This document shows positions 1 through 6,352 of a stretch of DNA of 13,422 nt, piece by piece; position 1 is the first letter of the stretch; each line of letters opens with the position of its first letter. The position numbers were made by a program, and so were the translations under genes. Origin of the DNA: Gammaproteobacteria bacterium (GTDB taxonomy: Bacteria > Pseudomonadota > Gammaproteobacteria > Arenicellales > JAOTYS01); assembly GCA_029861795.1 (NCBI GenBank), contig JAOTYS010000081.1, positions 1 through 13,422 of the forward strand. The letters run 5' to 3'. Below the pieces are notes generated by a model. The model was not told where the DNA came from. It did not search any database and worked only from the letters and a program-made list of their open reading frames with translations.

Positions 1-509
1 AAGGCGTACCTACAAAACCCATCATCATTGTAGGTTCGCCTTGAGGCGAAGTTAAAGGCTCGACGATATCGACACCGCAGCAAGATACTGCTCCTACGGA
101 ATGCCTCACTCGTAGAAGCATCTTCCGGGTGCGACCAGCATTGATTTAACACAACCTCGGCGGCGAGATGCTGCTCCTCCGGAATCTCCCACCCGTAGGA
201 GCGCCTTCTAGGTGCGACGTGTTAGTTGGATCGATGGATGTACCCCTAAAGGCGTACCTACAAAACCCATCATCATTGTAGGTTCGCCTTGAGGCGAACT
301 TAGAGGCTCGACGATATCGACACCGCAGCAAGATACTGCTGCTACGGAATGCCTCACTCGTAGAAGCATCTTCCGGGTGCGACCAGCATTGATCTAACAC
401 AACCTCGGCGGCGAGATCCTGCTCCTCCGGAATCTCCCACCCGTAGGAGCACCTTCCAGGTGCGACCAGCATTAATTTAACACAACCTCGGCGGCGAGAT
501 CCTGCTCCT
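1..509. repeat. REP-type palindrome array in a 248-bp tandem duplication
   Basis: No gene is seen in this 0.5-kb stretch. Bases 1-218 recur at 249-466 with fewer than ten differences by eye, and a linker stretch (136-182, 384-430) recurs a third time at 467-509. Each unit holds three small hairpins. One is a TTCGCC-ttga-GGCGAA palindrome (35-50 and 283-298), nested beside an inverted AAGGCG…CCTACAA / TTGTAGG…CGCCTT pair (1-15 with 30-44). The other two are 24-base elements that begin GTAG(A/G)AGC and end GTGCGAC (112-135, 195-218, 360-383, 443-466). The last copy has a perfect GCACCT/AGGTGC stem. This architecture matches REP sequences of Gammaproteobacteria. The array probably starts left of the window. 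The open frame across 146-472 on the minus strand is made of repeat sequence and is not a gene. Lying just past the metF stop, the hairpins may protect or end that transcript (inference). Confidence 0.85.
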
Positions 510-537
510 GCAAGGTCAGAGGGACTTCGGGGAGACG

Positions 538-1413
538 CTAGCGGATGTCGGCCGCCTCGAGGATCTGTGGGATCTTACTTTCCCAACCTATGGCCATGAT
601 GTGCACGCCTTGACACATAGCTTTGATCTCTTTGATCGTTCGCGCGGCGATTTCTACACTCTTTGCGCTGACATCTTCTGCATCGGCGATTTCTTGAATG
701 ATTGACTCGGGGATATCAATCCCCGGCACTTTTTCATTCATGTACCGCGCCATCTTCACCGACTTGATAGGGATAACTCCTGCGAGCAGAGCAAAATACC
801 CGTCGGGTAGGATTTCAATGAATTTTTGGAATGCGTTGGCTTCATAGATCGCTTGTGTCTGAAAAAACCTAGCGCCACCATCTATCTTCCTTTTCATGTT
901 CTCGATCTCGTCGTCCATTTTTGATGATCCAGGATTCACCACTGCGCCCAAACAAAATTCCGGTGTACCCTTGAGTTCGTTACCGCTCATATCTCGACCC
1001 GCTTGCAGGCCACTCGCGATGGAAAGCAAAGCCGAGGAAAACACATCGAACACAGGCTTTGCATCCGGATGATCCCCAACCTTAGGTGGATCTCCTCCCA
1101 TGAATACCAGGTTAGACACACCCAGCGCCGACGCCGCTAACATATCCGCTTGCAATCCAATGCGATTGCGGTCCCTGGTGGTCATCTGCACGATGGACTC
1201 GACCCCCTGGTCTAGCAATAGATGGGCAACGGCTATGGGTGAGATGCGCATACGTGCGTTGTGGCAATCGGTGAGATTAAAGGCGTCTACATAGTCCTTC
1301 AGTGCCGTTGCTTTATCGAACAGCGCCGTTAGGTCGGTACCTTTAGGGGGATTGAGTTCACTGGTAACAACAAACTTTCCGGAACTCAATGTGTCAGCGA
1401 ACTTACTCATCAT
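538..1413 (-). CDS. metF: MetF-family 5,10-methylenetetrahydrofolate reductase
   Basis: A flavoprotein TIM-barrel reductase that interconverts 5,10-methylene-THF and 5-methyl-THF in the cytoplasm. The 291 residues fit the usual bacterial MetF size. The N-terminal TSELNPPKG stretch carries the acidic residue (E19) that corresponds to the catalytic Glu of FEFFPP in enteric MetF. RDRNRIGLQ (80-88) and GGDPPKVGDHPDAKPVFD (106-123) are family blocks for folate and FAD binding. The ELxPPKG form of the first motif is the variant I associate with MetF proteins of one-carbon catabolism and methyl-corrinoid systems rather than enteric methionine synthesis, so oxidation of methyl-THF is possible (inference). 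The start is one of two tandem ATGs (1413 or 1410) behind AGGTAG (AGGT at 1418-1421), so the first Met is uncertain. It is last in a minus-strand series with metY and the hydratase. The 162 bases upstream hold no gene, only a small GGTAC/GTACC hairpin at 1521-1533. Confidence 0.88.
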   Translation of the reverse strand: MMSKFADTLSSGKFVVTSELNPPKGTDLTALFDKATALKDYVDAFNLTDCHNARMRISPIAVAHLLLDQGVESIVQMTTRDRNRIGLQADMLAASALGVSNLVFMGGDPPKVGDHPDAKPVFDVFSSALLSIASGLQAGRDMSGNELKGTPEFCLGAVVNPGSSKMDDEIENMKRKIDGGARFFQTQAIYEANAFQKFIEILPDGYFALLAGVIPIKSVKMARYMNEKVPGIDIPESIIQEIADAEDVSAKSVEIAARTIKEIKAMCQGVHIMAIGWESKIPQILEAADIR

Positions 1414-1575
1414 TACTACCTGTAGTTGCGGGTCTTATAAATATCGGATGTGAGTTACCTAAAAACACTTGGGAAAAGCGAGGGGCGTAGACTAGAGGCA
1501 AACAAACCAGCACGCAAGCGGGTACTTCGTACCACACTCAGACTGGTAGAAATCTCCGTTTGGTGGGTGGAATAC

Positions 1576-2346
1576 TTATCTCTGCTTTTCTTCTTTCCGG
1601 CCGAATTGGGAAACACGTTGGAGGGTTTGTGGATCCAGGAATCCCTTCATAGTGGCTTCCGTCTCCAGGGTCATTGCACCCTCTGCATCCAGATGGCAAG
1701 CACGATTAATCACGCGTTTCACCTCGCGTACGCTGGCTTCAGGCAACGCCGCAATACGCTGCGCCAAGGACTCGGCCTCCGCCGACAAATCCTTCTCTGG
1801 AACCACCTTCCACGCAAGCCCCATTTGTAAGGCTTGATGCGCGTCGATTTGCTCGCCGAAGAGAATTAACCCCTTGGCACGCTGCAGCCCAATCAATTTC
1901 GGCAGAAGGGTGGTTACCCCCCCGGTGACAAAGATCCCAAGGGAGACCTCAGGGAAGAAACAGCGCGTACCGATCGCCAGTATCGGGAAATCACAGTTAA
2001 TCAACCATTCGAATCCGCCGCCCGCCGCCCAGCCATGGATAGCGCCAACAACCATCTTGTCGCCCAGAACCAGCTCCCGAGTGATGTCTTGAATGGACTC
2101 GATATAGCCTCGCGCCTCCACTGTAGTGCGCGCCTGCTGATCGAATTCCTTAAGGTCATCACCCGCGCAGAATGCTCTACCTGCTCCACGTAATATGATG
2201 ACTTTGGTGTGAGGATCAGCGTTGGCTCGAGCAAGGACTCGCTTAAGCTCCACCAACAACGCTGCATTGATCGCATTCAACCGCTCGGGTCGATTAAGCG
2301 TGACCGTGCAAACACCGTTCTCGTTGGCAGTTAGCACAGTTTGCAT
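1576..2346 (-). CDS. enoyl-CoA hydratase/isomerase (crotonase) family protein
   Basis: A crotonase-fold enzyme of 256 residues that should hydrate an alpha,beta-unsaturated acyl-CoA. Visible marks are the N-terminal VTLNRPERLNAIN (15-27), the CoA and oxyanion-hole segment RAFCAGDDLKEF (57-68), and the second oxyanion element GWAAGGGFE. Both hydratase glutamates appear to be present, E113 in GGGFEW and E133 in FPEVSLG, 20 residues apart as in rat hydratase (E144/E164). A true hydratase is therefore likelier than a dehalogenase or decarboxylase relative. I chose the second of two tandem ATGs (2349, 2346) because GGAG lies 5 bases before it. A TTG at 2376 would add ten residues but sits inside a TAAGAC/GTCTTA hairpin. 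It starts 52 bases after the hydrolase stop. Next to metY and metF, a methylthioacryloyl-CoA hydratase (DmdD/AcuH) role is possible but untested; the substrate cannot be read from sequence. Confidence 0.9.
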   Translation of the reverse strand: MQTVLTANENGVCTVTLNRPERLNAINAALLVELKRVLARANADPHTKVIILRGAGRAFCAGDDLKEFDQQARTTVEARGYIESIQDITRELVLGDKMVVGAIHGWAAGGGFEWLINCDFPILAIGTRCFFPEVSLGIFVTGGVTTLLPKLIGLQRAKGLILFGEQIDAHQALQMGLAWKVVPEKDLSAEAESLAQRIAALPEASVREVKRVINRACHLDAEGAMTLETEATMKGFLDPQTLQRVSQFGRKEEKQR

Positions 2347-2398
2347 CATGGCTCCGGCTCGCAGATAAGACGACAAGTCTTACCTTGCACCTCAACAC

Positions 2399-3187
2399 TT
2401 ACACCATGCGAATCAGCTGATCCAAAACAGGATCGGGGCGCTCGGACAGCAATGCATGTCCGGCACCTTTAAACTTTACGGTCTCGGCGTTTGCGATCGC
2501 ATGGCTAAGCTCTAGGGCTGCCTTTGGCGGCGCCATCATGTCGCGCTCGCCGAGTATCAGCAGGGCCGGACATGAAACCGTTTTGGCGTGCTCCAATCCG
2601 TCGGCGTATTCATTGCAAGCCTTGAGGTCGGTGTGCACGACGCCTGGCGCGGCGCGCTCCAACAGCCTGATTCCACCACCCATCATCCACATCCCAGGGG
2701 TTGCGTTACCCCCTATGTGGGCCCCGCGGCTGTGACCCCAGACATTAAGCATGTCGAGCGCCAAGTGGTCATTGGCTTTCGAACTGTCGAGCAAGGCATC
2801 GGTGACCGGCATGGGCACCGAGGTGCCCACCATCACTAAAGAGCGTACCCGCGACGGGTGTCGTACTGCCGCCTCTAGTGCAGCCAGGGAGCCCATGCTG
2901 TGACCGACCACTGCGGCTTGTTCTAGGCCGGCCACATCCAAAACGCGGATGATCCAATCGCCCATCTCTTCAATGCTGGTCAAAAGTGGACCTCCCGAGC
3001 GCCCGTGCCCGGGCAAGTCAATGGCGAGCACATTTCGCTTGTGCCGAACAAAATAACGCGTGGGCAATACCCATACGGTGTGATCCATTCCCGCACCGTG
3101 AACAAACACTACGGAGGGTAAGGCTGGATCAAATTCCCGATTACCAGTGGCAGCGTACACCACCTTGTCGTCAACTTTCAGCTCCAT
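2399..3187 (-). CDS. alpha/beta hydrolase fold protein
   Basis: A cytoplasmic serine hydrolase of 262 residues with no signal peptide. The oxyanion region HGAG (30-33) is followed by the strand-4 motif DLPGHGRS (57-64). The nucleophile elbow is GHSMG with Ser97. The acid is Asp216 in ILGERD and the catalytic His is His244 in GAGHALL, so the triad is complete. The region between about residues 125 and 195 is a lid domain rich in Met, Gly and Trp. The protein is too short and differently built to be homoserine acetyltransferase MetX, which has the same fold but is about 370 residues. The ATG at 3187 has GAGG 7 bases upstream. Only 9 bases separate it from the metY stop, so the two are almost certainly cotranscribed. 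The substrate is unknown; an ester or thioester made by, or feeding, its neighbours is a guess. Confidence 0.9.
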   Translation of the reverse strand: MELKVDDKVVYAATGNREFDPALPSVVFVHGAGMDHTVWVLPTRYFVRHKRNVLAIDLPGHGRSGGPLLTSIEEMGDWIIRVLDVAGLEQAAVVGHSMGSLAALEAAVRHPSRVRSLVMVGTSVPMPVTDALLDSSKANDHLALDMLNVWGHSRGAHIGGNATPGMWMMGGGIRLLERAAPGVVHTDLKACNEYADGLEHAKTVSCPALLILGERDMMAPPKAALELSHAIANAETVKFKGAGHALLSERPDPVLDQLIRMV

Positions 3188-3196
3188 GGAATTACC

Positions 3197-4492
3197 TCAA
3201 GCCTTTTGTGAAGCATGCAGCCCGCGCCCCAGATCTTCGATCAGGTCCGCCGGATCCTCGATACCGATGGAGACTCGCACCAAACCTTCAGAGATGCCTG
3301 CCGCCGCTAAGGCATCGGCGTCCATGCGATGGTGGGTAGTGCTGGCAGGATGGATCACCAAGGATTTCGCATCGCCTACATTGGCAAGATGAGAAAATAT
3401 CTCCAGCGCCTCTATGAAACGCTGCCCCGCTGCACGGCCACCTTTGATACCGAAGCTAAACACTGCGCCGCAACCTTTAGGCAGCAGTTTCTTTGCAAGT
3501 TCGTGATCTGGATGATCAGGCAGTTCAGGATAAGTCACCCATTCCACCGCCTTGTGCTTTGTCAAAAACGCTATCATTTCGCGGGTATTATCAACATGAC
3601 GCTGCATGCGCAGCGGCAGCGTTTCCACACCCTGCAGAATCAGGAAAGCAGTGTTGGCGCTCATGCACGCGCCAAAATCGCGTGTACCTTCTTTGCGCGC
3701 GCGGGTAATGAAGGCAGCGGGCCCAAACTCTTCAGCGAAATCCAAATTGTGGAATCCCTCGTATGGCTCAGTCAGCGTGGGAAACTTCCCCGAAGCTTCC
3801 CAATCAAAGGTGCCGCCGTCCACCAGCACCCCACCGATCACCACACCATGCCCGCTTAGGAATTTGGTGGCGGAGTGAAAAATGAGATCCGCGCCGAGGT
3901 CAAATGGCTTACACAAATAAGGTGTGGTGAACGTTGAATCTATCAACAAGGGAATGTCAGCGTCATGTGCGATCTCGGAAACAGTGGGGATGTCCAATAC
4001 ATCCAGACCGGGGTTCCCCAGGGTTTCACCGAAGATCAGCCGGGTCTCGGGACGGATAGACTTGCGAAAGGCATCCACATCACGCGGATTGACGAAAGTC
4101 GTCTCCACCCCGAAACGCGGCATGGTGTAACTCAACAGGTTATGCGAGCCCCCGTATATAGACTGCGACGACACGATGTGTGATCCAGCGCCCATTAACG
4201 TGGCGACGGCGAGGTGCAGGGCCGCCTGTCCACTGGCTGTGGCAATCGCACCGACGCCGCCTTCCAGCGCAGAGATACGTTCCTCCAACACTGCGTTAGT
4301 AGGATTGGAGATCCGCGAGTACACATGACCAGTGCGTTCGATATTGAATATTGACGCGGCATGATCAGTACTGCGGAACACATAAGACGTCGTCTGGTAG
4401 ATCGGTGTCGCACGAGCTCCGGTAGCCGGATCTGGGTGTTGCCCCGCGTGCAGAGACAGCGTGTCGAAGTTTACGGTTTTAGGTTTAGCCAT
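3197..4492 (-). CDS. metY: O-acetylhomoserine sulfhydrylase (O-acetylhomoserine aminocarboxypropyltransferase)
   Basis: A PLP enzyme of the Cys/Met metabolism family. It replaces the acetyl group of O-acetyl-L-homoserine with sulfide (giving homocysteine) or methanethiol (giving methionine directly). At 431 residues it has the long form typical of MetY, where MetB and MetC are near 390. PLP lysine K210 lies in HSATKFLSGHG. Other cofactor contacts are YSRISNPT (58-65, Y58 and R60 reach the phosphate), ASGQAA (86-91) and D185 in LLIDSTF. The N-terminal FDTLSLHAGQHPDPATGA and the later segment NANVGDAKSLVIHPASTTH-like block (LANVGDAKSLVIHPASTTH) are family hallmarks; the latter contains the substrate-carboxylate binding region. 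The ATG at 4492 has only a weak ribosome site (GGAAC, distant). It heads the tight group with the hydrolase. MetY is usually part of direct sulfhydrylation; no metX is visible here. Confidence 0.93.
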   Translation of the reverse strand: MAKPKTVNFDTLSLHAGQHPDPATGARATPIYQTTSYVFRSTDHAASIFNIERTGHVYSRISNPTNAVLEERISALEGGVGAIATASGQAALHLAVATLMGAGSHIVSSQSIYGGSHNLLSYTMPRFGVETTFVNPRDVDAFRKSIRPETRLIFGETLGNPGLDVLDIPTVSEIAHDADIPLLIDSTFTTPYLCKPFDLGADLIFHSATKFLSGHGVVIGGVLVDGGTFDWEASGKFPTLTEPYEGFHNLDFAEEFGPAAFITRARKEGTRDFGACMSANTAFLILQGVETLPLRMQRHVDNTREMIAFLTKHKAVEWVTYPELPDHPDHELAKKLLPKGCGAVFSFGIKGGRAAGQRFIEALEIFSHLANVGDAKSLVIHPASTTHHRMDADALAAAGISEGLVRVSIGIEDPADLIEDLGRGLHASQKA

Positions 4493-4573
4493 ATAATTTT
4501 CTGTTCCACTTAAGCGTTCGACTCATCGTAAAGCATTCGTGCAGTGTAGTGCCAAAGGGTGGGCTTGGAAAAG

Positions 4574-5443
4574 CTATCGAATTCTACGCAGCACCGCCCC
4601 AACACTGTTACGCAGATTCGGAGTTGACCTTGAATCCAGGGTTAGAAAAGTCCCTACTTTATATCCCGCGTTCAGCGCCCTGAGCTTTGCGAGCCCGATA
4701 TGATAGCGAGCACCCTGGGTATTCAGCTCTGACAGAAAACGACGCTTTACAAAATCATAGAGCTCAATGTCCAGGGCATTTTGTTGCTGTATCAAAGCGA
4801 TGTCTTCCTTGGATATGGGCTGGCTACGCACCTTGCTCACGGTCACATTGGCCCTGACGTAGTACGGTGTGCGCCTCCATCCAAGCGCCTGTGCGATTAA
4901 CACTAAACTCCGGTCGAAATGCTCCTGCAGGCCCACCACACTGAAGTGATGTCGAATGTTTTGCTTGGCTGAATCGAGGTCTTTCTTTGACATTGGTGAA
5001 CGTGTGGGCATTCCTACGCGATCACCATCACAGTCTCCTGACAGCAGTCGAGTCTGCCCATTACTCAGTTGTCCTGTGGCGCCGCTTTGAAGGTAGGTCG
5101 AGAGACTCATTTTCTTGACTTCATTATGCAGGGGATGCCACGGGTTAGTGGACACAAAGCGATAGTCCGAAACGGCCCTCGCCACCGGATGTCTGAGCAA
5201 TGTGATGTAAGTTGCCGGTTGGGACAGGAGCTTATGAAGCCCAAAACTCATATGCCCGTGGATGAGCTTGATTTCGCGTCTTTCCTGTTCCGGTAGATTT
5301 CGCAATCGCTCAGGCGCACCACGATCAGTCGGATCAAACGGGTATACCATTTCTCGGCGATATTGGCGTTTCAGGATACTAGTCAGGGTGACGCCCCCAG
5401 TTTTCGGGAGGTGCACAAAGATTACTGTCGCACCATCCACCAC
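4574..5443 (-). CDS. sulfotransferase family protein (PAPS-dependent type)
   Basis: A 289-residue protein of the Golgi/heparan-type sulfotransferase family found in bacteria, expected to move a sulfuryl group from PAPS to an unknown acceptor. The 5'-phosphosulfate loop is visible as FVHLPKTGGVTL (9-20), with K14 as the PAPS-binding and catalytic lysine. The 3'-phosphate site is TLLRHPVARAVSDY (81-94), with R84 and S92. HGHMSFGLH (62-70) is a further block common in bacterial members. There is no signal peptide or membrane span. The C-terminal part is basic and not recognised. The start is GTG at 5443 or the next GTG, behind GGGAG 5 bases away. It lies 37 bases after the cupin gene and 81 bases before metY, on the same strand. 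The acceptor may be a glycan, lipid or small metabolite; sequence does not tell. A link with the sulfur genes downstream is positional only. Confidence 0.82.
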   Translation of the reverse strand: MVDGATVIFVHLPKTGGVTLTSILKRQYRREMVYPFDPTDRGAPERLRNLPEQERREIKLIHGHMSFGLHKLLSQPATYITLLRHPVARAVSDYRFVSTNPWHPLHNEVKKMSLSTYLQSGATGQLSNGQTRLLSGDCDGDRVGMPTRSPMSKKDLDSAKQNIRHHFSVVGLQEHFDRSLVLIAQALGWRRTPYYVRANVTVSKVRSQPISKEDIALIQQQNALDIELYDFVKRRFLSELNTQGARYHIGLAKLRALNAGYKVGTFLTLDSRSTPNLRNSVGAVLRRIR

Positions 5444-5480
5444 TATTGCTCCCTCGGCCGTCTAACCGCGGCAGCTAAGG

Positions 5481-5768
5481 TTAACCCTTGAATTCGATCT
5501 CGACAAAGGCAAACTCGTATTCATTGGCATTGACGACGTTGTGCTCAACACCGGCGTTACGGAAGTAGGAGACGCCCTGTTTCAACTCCGCGAGGGACTC
5601 TGCTCCATCTGGCCCGATTAGTTGGAGACGACCGGTAACCAAGGGCACAACGACGTAGTCGAATTCGTGCCGGTGATACCCGGTGGCGGCACCCGGAGCA
5701 AACCGCCACTCGGTGACCCGGGTTCTATTGTTGTCCACTTGCAGGGTAGGTGTGGCAGCAATTGTCAT
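5481..5768 (-). CDS. small single-domain cupin protein
   Basis: A single small beta-barrel of the cupin superfamily, 95 residues from the chosen start. Motif 1 is GAATGYHRHEFDYVVVPLVTG, giving metal ligands His32 and His34. Motif 2 is GVSYFRNAGVEHNVVN with His76, and the usual Pro is replaced. A metal-binding site is therefore likely, but the canonical motif-1 Glu is not clearly placed. Such proteins serve as isomerases, dioxygenases or ligand sensors, and I cannot assign one. The frame stays open upstream to an ATG at 5855 (124 residues), with another ATG at 5807. I prefer 5768 because the fold begins there and the upstream residues are not cupin-like, although no start has a good ribosome site. 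It is the first gene of the minus-strand series and is divergent from hspQ. Confidence 0.75.
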   Translation of the reverse strand: MTIAATPTLQVDNNRTRVTEWRFAPGAATGYHRHEFDYVVVPLVTGRLQLIGPDGAESLAELKQGVSYFRNAGVEHNVVNANEYEFAFVEIEFKG

Positions 5769-5932
5769 ATCGGCTTTTCCACCCGTTGAAAAAGACCGCT
5801 GAACCATTACAGACAAGGGTTGCCCAGTCAATGTCCAAACCCGCTGCCACGCCATGCCGTCGGTCGCCCGTCCGGGGGTAACTAACCCAGCCCTAGACTC
5901 ACCTTACCGTTTTCCTAGAAGCTAGCGCAGCA

Positions 5933-5960
5933 TTGAAATCTCTGCATTCAGCCCCCATTC
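5933..5960 (+). promoter_or_regulatory. heat-shock (sigma-32-type) promoter of hspQ
   Basis: TTGAAA at 5933-5938 matches the -35 core of sigma-32 promoters, and CCCCATTC at 5953-5960 matches the CCCCATNT -10 element except at the last base. The 14-base spacer fits the 13-17 range known from E. coli. Transcription would begin near 5967, leaving a leader of roughly 15-30 bases. The gene behind it encodes HspQ, a known heat-shock protein, so signal and gene agree. No sigma-70 pair with normal spacing is seen; the nearby TATACT (5962-5967) is 23 bases from TTGAAA. Confidence 0.7.
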
Positions 5961-5997
5961 ATATACTAATACTGTAAAATTGATGTCACACTTAGCC

Positions 5998-6327
5998 ATG
6001 GACAATAGAACCGCAAAGTTTCATATCGGGCAGGTGGTCCGCCACCGTTCATTCCCGTTTCGCGGTGTGATTTTCGACGTCGACCCAACGTTCGATAACA
6101 CTGAGGAATGGTGGCTTTCGATACCGGAAAATGTCCGCCCCAGTAAGGATCAACCCTTTTATCACTTGCTCGCGGAAAACGAGCAGTCCAGTTACGTCGC
6201 TTATGTATCGGAACAGAATCTGCTTCCAGATGAGACTGGAGAGCCGGTTGCACATCCTGCCGTGTCGGAGTTATTCGGCGAACTGAAAGACGGCGTCTAT
6301 ACTATGACGGCCTCTCGGGCACACTAA
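5998..6327 (+). CDS. hspQ: heat shock protein HspQ (YccV-like hemimethylated-DNA-binding domain)
   Basis: A small cytoplasmic protein of 109 residues from this start, near the 105 residues of E. coli HspQ. In enterics HspQ is a heat-inducible factor that promotes degradation of denatured DnaA and acts as a specificity enhancer for Lon. The family block is clear: AKFHIGQVVRHRSFPFRGVI followed by FDVDP, then W-rich ENVRPSKDQPFYHLL, and the conserved YVAYVSEQNLL near residue 75. The C-terminal tail is shorter and variable. ATG 5998 places KFHIGQ at about the same distance from Met as in E. coli. An in-frame ATG at 5983 and a TTG at 5980 are alternatives, and none has a Shine-Dalgarno site. It is a monocistronic gene behind the heat-shock promoter, facing the MATE gene; 25 bases separate the two stops and no strong terminator is visible there. 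Confidence 0.92.
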   Translation: MDNRTAKFHIGQVVRHRSFPFRGVIFDVDPTFDNTEEWWLSIPENVRPSKDQPFYHLLAENEQSSYVAYVSEQNLLPDETGEPVAHPAVSELFGELKDGVYTMTASRAH

Positions 6328-6352
6328 GAGGGGCTAGCCGAGTTCTGTGTAG

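Noticed and set aside
146..472. 108-codon open frame on the minus strand
   Set aside because: It consists of REP cassette and linker sequence, and its two halves repeat one another; there is no ribosome site or protein-like family pattern.
1..509. CRISPR array
   Set aside because: The repeats are palindromic cassettes of 248 bp with repeated linkers, not short repeats with unique spacers.
1450..1830. 126-codon plus-strand frame opposite the hydratase
   Set aside because: It lies antisense over a clear crotonase gene with intact catalytic residues and has no family pattern of its own.
4541..4555. Sigma-54-like TGGCAC…TGCA before metY, and a TTGGCA -35 with a 17-base spacer
   Set aside because: The GG-to-GC distance is one base short of the strict sigma-54 spacing. 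The sigma-70 reading has only a poor -10 (TTTACG at 4532-4527), so neither is reliable.
6328..6352. Bidirectional terminator between convergent hspQ and MATE genes
   Set aside because: There is only a short GGCTAGCC palindrome; no stem with a T run on either strand.
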